DNA of 64,000 nucleotides from assembly GCA_030770425.1 (NCBI GenBank), contig JASJFT010000030.1, positions 124,001-188,000 of the forward strand, given 5' to 3'. Numbering within the stretch: position 1 is the stretch's first letter; the number at the start of each line of letters is the position of its first letter. The position numbers and the translations under genes were made by a program. Below are positions 13,951 through 27,461 of this stretch, in pieces. Source of the DNA: Darksidea phi (taxonomy: Eukaryota; Ascomycota; Dothideomycetes; Pleosporales; Lentitheciaceae). Below the pieces are notes generated by a model. It searched no databases and was not told the origin of the DNA. It worked only from the letters and a program-made list of their open reading frames with translations.

Positions 13951-14200
13951 TATTAATAGTCCTCTTTAGAATTCCTATCTAATCTAGTTTAAGTCTTATT
14001 TACTACGTTTTACTATAAGATATTACGTACTACTAAGCGTTATCTAATCCTTTAGTATTAGTTCGTTTACTATATTTTATAATAAGATATCGTATATTAA
14101 GATAACTAGTACCTCGCGTCTATTATATAGTCTACTTCTAATATAGATTTAATAATATACTAATCTTATAATCGTATAACTTCGCCCTTACTAATCTATA
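13951..14200 (+). repeat. 3' LTR of copia 2a
   Basis: 250 bp, preceded by the purine tract AAAGGGG. It ends CTAATCTATA and is followed by GAAGA. Confidence 0.9.
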
Positions 14201-14401
14201 GAAGAAAAGAGTTAATAGAATAGACGACTAAATAATTAATTAATTAAACTATTTCTTCTATCTACTATATAATAGGATAGATAATAAATACTAGCTAAAG
14301 ACTCTTCTAGATAATATTCTTTTAAACCCTAGTCTAATATTTTACTACTTACCTAAGCCTTTAATACTTAATTAGAAGGCTCCCTTTACTACTATACTAT
14401 A
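14201..14401 (-). repeat. Element E 3' LTR, inverted inner piece
   Basis: Matches 31530-31684 in direct orientation and continues to CCCTTTACTACTATACTATA, the reverse complement of the LTR start at 8606. Joined with 37237-37303, minus the 5-bp duplication, it gives 263 bp. Confidence 0.78.
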
Positions 14402-16600
14402 TTTTCCTTCTTAATTAAAAGAGCTTAGCCCTCTTAAGCTCGACTACCCGATTAAGTAACTCTATATAATACTAGTATATTATTAATAGTAAACCCTACT
14501 ACTAGTCTATTAAGGGTCCTTCTTTAAGTAATCTCCGCCTTTAAATAACTCTTAATAAGCTATTAGTAGGTCTCTTATTTTCCTCCTCCTTAGTAAATAA
14601 GCTATAGCCTAATCTTAATACCTTTCTCTTCTTAGGATCTTTAATAGCAAGTCGGTATAACTATAAAGATAAGCTTTCTCCAACTAGATTAATATATTAT
14701 CTCTATATAGCCCTTAAATTCTTACCTAGTAACTTTATAATAATATCTATAGATAAGTCTTTAAATATTCTTATTTCGACTTCTCTATAGCTAGTAGCTA
14801 GCTAAAACGTATATAAAAGGCCTCTTCTAATACTCTCTCGGACTCTTTAACCTTCTCTTTATAGCTACTCTTCTTATCTTCTAGTCCGATAGCCTCTTAA
14901 GCCTCTAGCTTCTTAGTCTTTAATCTTCTTAGCCTCTAAGTCTCTTACTTCTTCTCCTAGCTATAACTTCTAAAGGTATAGCTATCGACCTATCTATAGG
15001 TAGTACTACTATAGACGCCTCTAGTAGTAGTAGTAGTAGCTAGCGCTCTCCTAACTAGCCCTTAGGTAGCGGGAAAGACGATTAAGAATCTTAGCTCTAC
15101 GACTATTTATTAATAATAGCTAATACTACTATCCTAGAGTAGTATAAGTTTTCTCTCTTTTTAATTAATTAATATTTATACTAATTTTACCTATAGTAAC
15201 TTTATAGACTAATTAAATTATTAATCGAACTTTCTAAGTTAACTTTAGCTACTACTTCTATAAAATTAAGTATTAGGGTATCTCTTTAGAAGCTATTCTA
15301 TATACTAATACTATCTAGTATATAGCTTAATATAATCTTATTATTATTAAAAAGATTAACTTTTTTATAAAGGGTAGTATAATAGTCTATAAGTTCTTCG
15401 ATTTAAGGACCTAATAAGATTTCTATTTATAGAATATTTAGACTAGTATATACTATTATATTACTTAGACTAGAAGCTATAGTAGTAAGAATAGTCTAAT
15501 TTATAGTTAGTATACTAATCTAAGAGCTAGTAAGATCTAGACTAACTATTAGTAAGTTCGATAAAATAAGCGGTTAATAGTCTAAGAATCCTATACTAAC
15601 TATATTATTAATAGGAATTTAAGATTCTACTTTATATTTTATAAGTTATTTTTAGTTTCTTTCTTTTACCTTTACCCGTTAATTTATTAAACTAGGTAGT
15701 ACTAGTACTACGCGTCTACTTACTAAGATTAACTCTAGTAATATTATAAACCTAAGTAAGATATAGCTATACTACCCTCTTTTTTAAACTTCTCTAACTA
15801 GCTCTTATACTAATAGCTCTTCTTTAGACTCTTAACTAAGCTCTTAATTAGACTCTTCTTTAAGCCCTCCCCTATACTACTTTATAATCTAGCTTCTTAA
15901 TAAACCTATTAAGGCTAAGCTAATTAAGCTATATTTTTATCTTTAGTCTTCTAGCTATTCTCGATAATTATCTAGGTCTAATTAGGGCGGCTTTAATAAT
16001 ACTAAGTAAGAATAGTATAAGCTAATTAAATATTAATATTAGTAGTATAAATTCTAAGTATAGTATAAGTACTAGAATTAGTATTATAGTAGTTCTCTAA
16101 TTTAGTCTAGCTATTTATTATCTTTAAATTCTAATTATTCTTATATCTAGTCTAATCTCTTTATTATAACTCGCGCTATTAATAAGATATTAGAGGATTC
16201 TAATATACTAATAATTCCTTATTAGTTATCTAAGAATAAGGATAAGAGTAAAAATAAGAATAAGGGTTCTAAGAATATCTATTATAATAATTATAGTAGT
16301 AGTAGAGACCGTAGTAGTAGTAGTAGTACTACTACTACTTAGGCTATATAGGTTTTCTAGATTTTACTTCTTCGACTAGTAATTAGCTCTTAGTTCTTCT
16401 CTTTATAGCTTTTTATATCTAGCTTCTAGTATCTTTATATAATCTTTAAGCTTCTATAGACTAGCTTATAGCTCTTAAAATCTTACTTTCTAATTTATTT
16501 TTTTCTTATTACTAATAATCCTTCTCCGCTAGGTCTACGATAATAATAATAGGAAATAAAACTAAAAAATCGAAATAAATAAATAGTCCCGATTATAGCT
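14402..16600. other. Element E 3' region beyond the polymerase, ORF vestiges on both strands
   Basis: About 2.2 kb between the integrase end and the LTR of E. On the minus strand, 14450-15050 reads as a basic, charged protein (YRLAIKDPKKRKVLRLG). On the plus strand, about 15120-16350 reads as a Gln/Ser-rich chain (SRQLSRSNQGGFNNTKQEQ) if TAA/TAG are former Gln codons. Parts of the second stretch also read plausibly on the minus strand, so orientation is unresolved. A trinucleotide GTA/CTA tract lies near 16300-16340. Confidence 0.4.
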
Positions 16601-19600
16601 CGGGATCTACGACCTCTTTTTAACTAAATTAACTATTTCTTAGTTAATTACTCTTTATTACTACTCTCTAATTCGCTACTAGTTACCTAATATTCTACCT
16701 CTTTAACCTCTAGCCTAGTTATAGGCTATTAGATAATAACCTTTAGTAATAGAGCTTACTTTTATATTAAGAGTACTTCTATTATAGGAAACTTTATATA
16801 ATTAGTCTATACTTATATTATTAGATACTTTTTATCTAGCTCTTTAACTTCTTTATATCTTAAAGCTCTTAGTATTAGATAATAATTATTAATTAGTAGA
16901 TTCTCTTTAATTAGCTTTAGCCTACCCCGTATCTCTATCGTCTTATTATTAGGATCCTTCTAATAGAATTACTTTAACTAATTACTATATATAGTATAAG
17001 TAAATAGAGTCCTATTAAGCTTTATAAGTCTATAGTATAAGTACTCTATCCTAGCTTCTACTATATAATAAGGTTCTAGCTATCTATTATTAAACTTCTA
17101 CTTTACCGACTAATTATTAACTCTAATAGTATCCTAAATAAAAACTAAATCTCTAATTACTAGGTTACTTTAATTACCTTTTACTTAATTCTATTAATTA
17201 GCTATCTTAAGCCTATACTACTAGATATAACTAATTACTTCTACTAGCTTCTTATTCTTCTATTTAAGTTATTTTACTTAGAGCGTAAATAAATTAGAAG
17301 TTAAAACTATCTTATTTTATAAGAGTATTTACTATAATTCTAGACTAAGTTCGATTAATAGGATAGATTAAATCTCTATTACTAGCTTAGCTAGTATATA
17401 CCTAGTTAAACGTCGAACTATTACTCTATTAGCCTATAATACTAATAGTAGATTCTTTAACTAGTAATCTAGTAACTTTACTAGTATAATAACTAATAAT
17501 TAGTAATCTCTTTTAATTAAGTCTTATATCTTTAAATTATATAAAGATACCTAGATTCTATATATTCTATAGTACTTAGCTAATACTTTAACTACTAATC
17601 TATTCTCGGGCCCTTTATTAATACTTAGCTAGAAGAACGCTTTCTATTAGTAAATAATATTCTAATAAATAAACTTTATAATATTTTCGAACGTAGTATT
17701 TTTTAAAGCCCTAGCTTTAATCTATTCTAATAGATATTCGCGCGTAACTATAAGAAACTAAACTTCTTCTTTACTAATAGATATATAGGTAATATTAATA
17801 GTCTATTAGTTTTATATAACCCTAGAATTACTAATCTTAAGTATCTCTTCTATTCTATTATCTTATTTTTATTAATACTTAAGGTAGCTCCGAAGCTCTT
17901 TTACTATTATTTAAAACTAGTTCTTCTACTAAAATCGATACTAAATTACTATAAATATTTCTTAAATACCCTAATAATATAATACTTAATAAACTTCTTA
18001 TACGAAAGCTTTCTAAATATTAAAATTATTAACTACCTATTAGATAACTAGATTCTAGGTTAACTTTTTAAAAAGGTAGCTATCTTTTATAAAGAAGGTC
18101 TACGTAGCCTTTACCTAGCTTCTTTTCTTACTTCTTATTAGTCTATTAGGCTTATATACTATATATAGGAAGTAAGTAATCTCTTCTAATTTATTTAAAT
18201 AGCTATTATTAAGGATTCTTAAATTAATAATAGAAAAGACTTTTACTAACTTATTATACTTATTAATAATATAATCTATAAATAGTTCTAAGTCTTTCTC
18301 TTCTTTCTAGGATTAAATCTATTCTTCTAGCTAAGAATATCTTAATAAGATATTAATAATTATATTTTTCTTCTTAGGTCTATATTAGATTTTAAAGTCC
18401 TAGAGTAGAATTATAGCTAGCTACTAATTTATTACTAATCTAGAGAGATTAGTAGATAACCGATTAAACTATATAATTAAGGTACTAGTATCTATCTTAA
18501 TAGTAAATCGGGTACTATAGAGGTATAGACTAAACTTCTTTAATACCTAAAGTACTACTTTATATTCTAACTTAGTAGAGTATTACTTTAATTTAGCCTT
18601 AGACTATAACGTACTTTTAAATCTAATAAAATATTAAAGGTTATTCTTTCTAATCTATTTAAGTACTACCCCGTCGTCTTATTAACTAGTATCTATATAT
18701 AAATAGACTCGACGTCCTAATTTAATATTAAGTATTACTAATATAGATACTAATATAATATCGGTCTTTAAAATTCTTATAGCTTCTCTTTAAAATTCTC
18801 TCTATATCTATTTAACGTTCTTATAAAGTAGTTAGAATAAGAATTCTATCTTAAAGAAGAAGTAAAAGACCTATTACTAATAGTAAATATAGATTCCGAT
18901 AAACTATTAGACCTCTTTAATATTTCTATATTCTAGCTAGTCCTAGATCTTCGCTATCTTACTACTATTAAGAAATTGTCCTTTAATACCTACTTTATAG
19001 CCTATAATACCTAGTTAGAAGACTTCCTAATAGGACTTAATATTTAATACTATTATCTTCGCGTATTTAATATCCGCTATTACTACGTCTAGTTTTTAGA
19101 TATACTTAAATATATATTAATAAATTCTTAGTAATACTTCTTCTTTACTATAAGTACTAGAAGGACTAGCTACTATAATATTATCGATAAATAGCGATAT
19201 ATTAGGGAAGTATTTCTCTAGAATCTTTATTACTACCCTTTAAAATATCGCTACTAAATTAGTTATATCTATTAGGATAGTATACTATCTTACTAGCCTA
19301 ATAGATATCTAGAAGGCTATCTTATTTCTTAAACTTATATAAAGTAGTATTTAATTATAGCCCGAGAATAGATTAAAAAGTAAATAAATAGCTTTTCTAA
19401 CTAGCTACTCTAAAAACTTATTAGTAAAAGGTAGAAAGTTTACGTCCCTCTTAGTAAAACTATTTAAGATTTAAGTATTATTAATTAATTAATAATCTCT
19501 ATTCTTCTTAGGTACTAGGAACTATAGGTTATAATATTAACTATTATATATCTTAAGAGTACCTTAGACGATTCTTTCGTAGATTATTTAAATAATAATT

Positions 19601-20397
19601 AATTTAAGCCTTTTAGAATATTAAAAGTCTTTTACTTACTAGACCTTATAAAGTACTATCTAAATCTAATACGGAGGTACTATATTAGAATAGATAGTTA
19701 TTATTTCTAAGAAATTCTATATTAAGATAGTCTCTTAATAGTATATTAGCTTATATATAAGCTTTACTTTAGCTAGTCGAAGATTCTCCCTAATATATAT
19801 CTTCTTTATTTAACTAGGTATTAATTACTAACTTCTTAGAAAGTTCGTATATCTAGGCTTAAAGATCCTATTAAATATATTTACTTCTATCTTCCTTAGT
19901 AATACGTACTCGAGTTACTATTAGATAGCTCTTTCTTTCTAATCTTTTCTTCTAAAGTCTATCTTAGTATCCTTATAGAACTTATTAATAGGTTAAACTT
20001 TCTTATTAACTATCTTATAGAGGGTATTAACTTACTCGTCTTACTATTAGAGGTACTAATTTCTTCTTATAATATATTAACTTATCTCTAATAGTATTCG
20101 CTTAACCTTAATATTAGGGCTTAAATCTTAATTCGACTCCTCGTTATAGCCGTCTAGATAAATTAACCTACTTTATTTAAAATACTACTAGTACTAATTA
20201 ACTATTAATACTTCTAATACTTCTACTTTATTTACTCCTCTACTAGTTACTTACTATTAAGATACTAGTACCTTCGTCCTCCCTCTATTCTTCTCTTCCT
20301 CCTCTTCTATCTCCTTAGTACCCTCTTCTTCTAATAGGAAGTTAATAATATTAGCTTCGGTAGAAGCTAATATATTCTTAATCTCTACTTTATTAGT
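16601..20397 (-). pseudogene. RIPed RT-RNase H-integrase of element E
   Basis: Minus-strand gypsy polymerase. At about 19479-19530 the frame reads FLVPKKNRDY, an RT fingers motif. Further on, RDVNFLPFTNKF and a segment with FSGYN follow, and the active-site stretch reads ISLFIDNIIVASPS (FIDN at about 19180-19191, for FIDD). RNase H and integrase should follow toward lower coordinates; I did not place their catalytic residues. The wording differs from family 1, so this is a separate lineage. Interrupted at its 5' side by copy 1c. Confidence 0.75.
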
Positions 20398-20402
20398 ACT
20401 AT

Positions 20403-20893
20403 TATTACGAACTAAATATATACTACGAAATAGTAGTAAGAAGAGCTACCCGAGATTAAATCTATTACTAGCTCTAATATAGAATACGACGATTACGACT
20501 ATAGTATAAATAATAATTAGTATAGACGACTTTACTAGAGAGTTATATAATAGATCTATAGATTTATATATCTTAGCGAATATAGATCCTATAGATCTAT
20601 AGATTTATATATCTTAGCGAATATAGATCCTATAGATCTATAGATTTATAGATTAGTAAATCTATAGGAGTATAAAGTTATAGATCCTATAGATTCTAGA
20701 AAACTAAATTAATATATAATAATTACGAATCTCCTAGATAGTTCTTCTTTATAGTTAATTTTAAATCTAGATTAATCCTTACCTATTAACGTAATTAAAC
20801 TATTATCTATCTATTCCTACTTCTTCTTTCCTATCTTAAGTATAAACCCTAAACGAGGCTAAATAATCTATTAGGCCCGGACCCCGTTTAATA
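20403..20893 (+). repeat. 5' LTR of gypsy copy 1c
   Basis: Starts TATTACGAACTAAATATA and ends CCCCGTTTAATA. Slightly less RIPed at its start than the 3' LTR (ACGAAC versus ATAAAC). Confidence 0.9.
20551..20632. repeat. 41-bp tandem duplication in the 1c 5' LTR
   Basis: Two 41-bp units (20551-20591 and 20592-20632) built on the TAGATCTATAGATTTATATA motif, with a partial third unit. Absent from the 3' LTR of the same element. Confidence 0.8.
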
Positions 20894-23800
20894 CCTTAAC
20901 TATCTAGTAGGTAGGAATAGCTAATTATAATAGTAGAAGAAGGAACCCGATAAAGTAGAACGATATAGCCGCTAACTTAGGAAGAACCCTTAGAGGTAGA
21001 AAGCTATAGAGAATTTAGTTCCCTAGAAGGTAATATAACTATAGAAAACTTTAAAAGAGTTATTAAGAACTAGTATATATTTAAAAAATAAGAAGACGTA
21101 TTAAAAGTATAAATTATAATATTAATAGAAGAATTAAAGAGATATATAAGAAAGTTATTAAAATTAAAAAAACTAGAGAAGTTTAATAGAATACGATCTA
21201 AGCTTAAGGGATTCCTAGCTAATATAATAATCTATCTCGACCTTAATAAGGTATAATAATCTATCTCGACCTTAATAAGGTATAATTATCTAACGAAACT
21301 TTAAAGGTATTATTTATAATAGTATAATTTATAGGAAGAGCTATTACTTAGTTCGAAACCTATTTAAATAAGAGACTACGACTTAACGAAACCTATTAGA
21401 GTAATAAAACTAGAGCTATTTTCTTAAGCTATAAGTACTTTAAAAATAAGTTATATATTATATTTAGAAATATTAACTTAGAGAGATTAATAAAGTAGAA
21501 GATTATACGTCTTAAATAGACTAAATCTACTACTATATATATATCTAAGTTTAAATAACTTATAACTAAGATTTAGTAAAGAGAAGTAGCTCTTATATTA
21601 TACTACTACGAGGGACTAAAGGATAATATTCGATATAAGATAATTTAAATAGATAGACTATAGACTATATAAGAGATAATTAAATAGACTATTAGAATCG
21701 ATAATAATCTCTACCTCTAGAACTAAGAGAAGAAGAGAAAAGTCGGATTCTATAAAAAGAAAAAAGAAGAAAAATACTATAGACTAGAGGTAATAGTCCT
21801 AGGGGCTAGTTTAGAATCTAAGAAAGGGAAATAGAACTCTAAGAAATAAGAACTTTATAAAAAATAAGTATACTTTAAATATAAAAAGTAAGGATACCTA
21901 GTAAAAAATTATAGATTAGGTCTAAGAAAAGAGAAACCCTAATATACTTAGTAGGGTAAAAAAGATAGAGTAGCTACGATATAAGAATATAATACTATAT
22001 ATTAGATAATTTATATATATAACTAGTATAAAACGTACTATAAAATTAAGTTAAATACTAGTTATTAGCTATAGAAATAGTAGGTAGCTATAACTTAGAA
22101 GTCTTAGAGGAGAGTTTCGTTCTTACTAGAAGTATAAGAAGAAATACCTAAGAAAGGCTTATCTATAGAGTAGAAAGACTTTAATAATACCCTAAATACG
22201 CCGTTATAAATAATTAATAATAGTAATAAATCCTTAGAACTAGAAAATAAAAATCTAGTTACGATATATAAGAATACTAAATATCTATAAATAATTTAAC
22301 CCTTAAAGGAAGAAATAGAACTAGTACTAGAACTTAATATAACTTATACTTAAACCTTATAGTTTATAGAAAAAATTATAATATCTCTTATAATATAAAA
22401 GATCTATAAAGAATAGTCTAGATCTTATCTAATATATCGACTATTTAAAGATTTTAAGTAATAGGTTAAATAGAACTTTATTATTATAGACCTTATACCT
22501 AACTAAGAAACTTAGAAAGAAATATAGTATATTATAAAAATAGTTAATAAAGAATAACTATAGTATATAGTAATTAAACGATAGATTCCTATAAGAACAA
22601 CCTCTATAAAATATAATAATTAGAGATATAAGATTAATCTAGAGGACGACCTATAATATAAAATAAAATATCTAGTATATTTTAAGATTATATAGATCTT
22701 ATACGTATAAAAAGAATACTAACTCTATAAAGAAGTAAAATAAAAAAATAATTACTATCTAGTAAAGGACTACGATAAAAGGATTATCTAAGTAGTTATA
22801 CTAGAAGTAGTATACGAATAGTAACGATCTAAGAATTAGTAATAAAAGGGATATATTAGAATTATACTAGGACTACTTCTACTATTAAACTATATTCTAG
22901 AAAGATTATAGTATAAATACCTAGAAAATAAATATCTAAAGTATATCTAGACTAAGATTAATATAAAATATTAGTCTAAGAAAATAAGAATTTAAGGGAT
23001 AGAAGGATAGGACTATATCTACCTCTAAGGAACCTACTAAGGAAGAAAGATTACTACTTTAATTAATAGTAGAGCTACTCGAAACTTTATTAGTAAGAAC
23101 TTTATCCGATAAAAGAAGATTTCCTAATAGAAGAAACGATACCCTAGTATTATATATACTATTAAAGGAGAACTATTTAACGAACCTACGATATACGAAA
23201 CTAAAGGTAAACTTAGTCTATAAGGATAGAAAAAGAAAAACGAAATACTTAATATAATTAAAATATTAGACGACTAAGATATAATTCTAGGAATACTATA
23301 GCTTTAAGAAGCTAATCCTTAAATTCGATAGATAAACTAATAGATATTATTTCTATAATAGAATCTAGGCGTAACCTAAGAAGGAAGTAATAATATCCTA
23401 GAACGATATAGGAAATAGGAAGAATTATTTTAAGAATCTAAGAAAAGCTTATCTTAGTACTAGTTCTAGGACTATATAATCCTACTATAAGAAGGAAAAA
23501 CTCTAGGATTTAGACTAATCTATAAGCTAACTAAAGAAGAAGAAAAGATTATAATAAAGTACCTTAAAAATAATCTTATAAAAAGGTATATTTAATATTT
23601 AAATTTATTTATAGAATACCTAGTTCTCTTTATATCTAAGAAGGGTACTATAGAACTATAACTATATATCGATTACTAAATACTTAACGATATTACGATT
23701 AAGAATCGATATCTTTTACCTCTAATATTAGAAATATAAGACTAACTATAAAAAGCTAAATAGTTTATACGACTAGATATCCGAAATATATACTACTAGA

Positions 23801-26800
23801 TATAAATTAAGGTAAAGAATAGAAAATAGCTTTTAGAACTAAGAAAGAACTATATAAGTACTAAATAATATCTTTTAAACTTACTAATATACCTATAATA
23901 TTCTAGAAACGGATTAATAATATTTTATAAAACTATCTCGATTAGTTTATAATAGTATACCTTAATAATATTTTAATCTACTCTAAAATAGAAAAAGAAT
24001 ATAAAGAATATATAAAGAAGGTTTTATAAGCGCTTAAAAAAGTATAACTATATCTTTATCTACGAAAATATAAATTCTATATATAAGAAATAGAGTTTTT
24101 AGAATTTATTATTAGACTAGGAGAAATTAAAGTAGACCTATAACGAATCGAAAAAGTTAAAGAATAGTCTATAGCTAAGAATCTTAAAGAGCTATAATCG
24201 TTTCTAAGATTCTATAACTTTTACTAAAAGTTAATACTATAATAGAGCGCGATAATAGTACTACTTATATAACTTACGAGGAAAGATTAACCCTTCGAAT
24301 AAAGAAAAGAGTACTAATAAGCTTTTAAGAAAATTAAAGAATAATTTATAAAGGAACCTATAATTAAGATATATAATTCTAAAGAACTATTAATTATTAA
24401 GATAGATATATTAGACTATATAATAGGAGTAGTATTACTATAAAAGAATAATAAAGATAATCTTAGACTAGTATACTACTTCTTATAGAAGATATTATTA
24501 GTCGAGCTTAACTACGATATCTATAATAAAGAGTTATTAGTAATTATTAAAGTACTAAAGGAATAGAGATCTAACTTATAAGAATCTAAATACCCTATTA
24601 TAATCTATACGGATTATAAGAATCTAATAGAATTCTTAATAAATAAACCTTTAATTAAAAGATAGATATAATAGATATAAACCCTTATAACTTATAATAT
24701 TAAGATCGTATATACTAAGGGATTAGAAAATAAATAAGTAGATATACTTAGTAGGAGACCTAACTACTAAGGAATAGAGAAATCTAGTATAGCTATTCTT
24801 AAGCTATAACTAGATAGGACGATTACTTATAACTACCTAAAATTAGTAGAAATATAAGAAATAATACTCGAACTAGAAGGGAATAAATAGACCTAATAGA
24901 TCCGTATAGCTACTATAGAAGTAATAGATAAACGAAATAAAATTTAAGAAGTAATCTAAGAAAAAGATAAAATTATTTATATATTCTAAAAGATCTATAT
25001 ACCTAAAATAATATGGAAAGAATTTATTAGATAATACTACGAGATACTAGTATATAAATATTAAGGAGTAGAAAAAACTCTTAAATAATTAATAAGGACG
25101 TACTATTTTCTATATATAAGATAGTTAGTTATCTAGATACTCTCGAAATATATAGATTATTACTATAATAAGTATACTAGATATATACCCTATAGAATAC
25201 TATAACTAATAGAAAATATAGAAGAATTATAGAAGATTATTACTATAGACTTTATTACGTAGTTATTATATTCTAAGAAACTAATAATAGAAGTATTCTA
25301 CGATACTATACTAGTAGTAGTAGATAAGTTTATAAAGTATACTTACTTTATTCTATATATAGATAAAGAAAATATCGTAGAATAACTTATCTATATTCTA
25401 CTAAGATATATATTTAGTAAATATAGAATACTAGATAAGATTATCTTAGATAGAGATATTAAATTTATAGTAAAGTTTTAGTAAACCTTTATAATTAAAC
25501 TAGAAACTAAGTATAATATATTAACTACGTACTATCTATAGATAGATAAACTAATAGAATAAATAAACTAAATAGTAGAATAATACCTTAGATATTATCT
25601 AAACTATTATTAGAATAATTAGGTTATACTTCTATCTATAGTATAATTTACGTATAATAGTTCGTAGTATAGTATAATAAAAATAATATCTTTCTTTATA
25701 AACTATAGAATTAAATTAAAAATATATAAAGAACCTAAATAACTTTAATCTTATAGCTAGAATAGAGAAGAAATAGTAAAAATTATTCTATAAATATATT
25801 AATAGCTTAAAGAAGACGTAGAATTCTTTTAAAATAGAATAAGTAAGTACTATAATAAGAAGTAAAAGGAAGTATCTACTTTTAAAGAGAGAGAAAAGGT
25901 ATAATTACTATAAAAGAATATTAAGAGTAAGTAACCTAATAGTAAATTAGACTATACTAAGATTAGACTTTATAAGATTAAGAAATAAGTCTTATCTATA
26001 AACTACCGACTAAGACTACCCTTATAAATAAAAATCTATCCTATATTTTATATTAACTTACTAGAAAAAGTATTATAAGATACCTAACTAGTAGTATACG
26101 AAGTAGATACGTATAGAGAAGATCTTAAAGAATAAGAAGTAGAAGAGATTCTAGATAACGATATTAAAAATAGAAAAAACTACTATCTAATTAAATAGTA
26201 TAGGATAGACGAAAAAGAAAATCTATAAGAATAAATCTAGAAATCTAAAGATAATCTTAATTATCTTAAGAAGCTTACGGAGTACTAAAACCGTAATTCT
26301 AAAGAAAACCTAGAGATAAGGTAAGTTTACCTTATAGTAAACTAAAAAAACTAGTACTACCTCTAGTATAGTAAGAGATATTTAATAAATTAAGAGGAGT
26401 AATATTATCTACGATACTATAATCGATATTTAATATAATTAGAGAGACCTTTAGATTCTTCTACTACCCTAGCCGCCGGAGCTCTACCTTCTTAGTATTA
26501 AGTTTAGCCTCGAGAGTATAAGATTACCTAGCTACCTTCTTATTAAGAAACTCTTTTTATTTCTTTAAATATTAAACCCTTACCTATATATTAGATAGCT
26601 CTTAACTAAATTTAGCTATATAACGAAGTAGTTTCTTATAATATTCTTTAGCTATTTATAACTAAGCTTAAAGTTTCTCTTATAAATAGTTAATAAATTA
26701 CCCTAATATATATAAGTCTATATATATAAGTTATAGTTAAAAATAGATATTTAACTATAGAGACTCTAGATAAATAATAAGAATTTCGTATATTCGTATA

Positions 26801-27055
26801 AATATAGACCTTATAGTATTTACTTTTATTAGAAGAAATAATATAGAATACTCCTAGTCTACTATACTAAGGATAAGGAAATATTTTAGAACTATTACGA
26901 CTAATATAGTTAGTAAGTATAAGATATTCTTTAGTTTTATAAGAAATTATAGAGGAAGGAAGATATAACTTAGAAAGATTCCGAGCTAATACTAATATAG
27001 CCGAATACTAGATCCGGAATAACCTCTAAACTAAAGGTTTAGAGAGAAGAGATAG
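20894..27055 (+). pseudogene. RIPed gag-pol of gypsy copy 1c (chromovirus)
   Basis: Order along the plus strand: gag from about 20940; zinc knuckle at 21871-21912, reading YFKYKK-stop-GYLVKNY, in which Tyr marks each Cys/His of Cx2Cx4Hx4C; RT near 23623-23727 (FVSKKGTIEL, then LNDITIKNRY); active site IVYLNNILIYS at 23952-23984; integrase near 25030-25262 (EKTLK, a KYIDYYYNK stretch replacing the zinc CxxC, ITIDFIT); chromodomain at about 26124-26290 (EEILDNDIKNRKNYYLIK). A typical fungal chromovirus, destroyed by stops at Gln, Trp and Arg positions. Confidence 0.9.
21223..21280. repeat. 29-bp tandem duplication in gag of copy 1c
   Basis: Units 21223-21251 and 21252-21280 are identical. 29 is not a multiple of three, so it would shift the gag frame on its own. 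Confidence 0.8.
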
Positions 27056-27456
27056 TATTATAAACTAAATATATACTATAGAATAGTAGTAAGAAGAGCT
27101 ATCCGAAATTAAACCTATTACTAGCTCTAATACGGAATACGACGATTATAACTATAGTATAAATAATAATTAGTACGAACGGCTTTACTAAAGAGTTATA
27201 TAATAGATTTATAGATTAATAAATCTATAGAAGTATAGAGCTATAGATCCTATAGATTCTAGGAAATTAAATTAATATATAATAGTTACGAATCTCCTAA
27301 ATAGTTCTTCTTTATAGTTAATTTCGAATCTAGATTAATCCTTACCTATTAATATAATTAAATTATTATTTATCTATTTTTACTTCTTCTTTCCTACCTT
27401 AAGTATAAATCCTAAACGAGGCTAAATAACCTATTAGACCCGAATCCCGTTTAATA
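27056..27456 (+). repeat. 3' LTR of gypsy copy 1c
   Basis: 401 bp, TATTATAAACTAAATATA to CCCGTTTAATA, followed by the ACTAT target duplication. Confidence 0.9.
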
Positions 27457-27461
27457 ACTAT

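Larger units (their letters stand above)
8650..14200 (+). mobile_element. Copia family 2, copy 2a
   Basis: 5551-bp Ty1/copia element with 250-bp LTRs at both ends. A primer-binding site follows the left LTR and an AAAGGGG purine tract precedes the right LTR (13942-13949). Its flanking pentamers do not match each other (AAAGG left, GAAGA right). The left one matches, apart from one G/A change, the inverted flank of copy 2b, and the right one matches the other flank of 2b exactly. Confidence 0.92.
20403..27456 (+). mobile_element. Gypsy copy 1c, inserted in element E
   Basis: A complete 7054-bp plus-strand element. LTRs are 20403-20893 and 27056-27456, with a perfect 5-bp target duplication ACTAT at 20398-20402 and 27457-27461. 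The LTRs differ in length (491 versus 401 bp), partly because of a tandemly expanded segment in the left one. Confidence 0.93.

Noticed and set aside
16296..16345. Triplet repeat that looked like a microsatellite or CRISPR-like array
   Set aside because: A simple GTA/CTA run inside RIPed element E, with no regular spacers.
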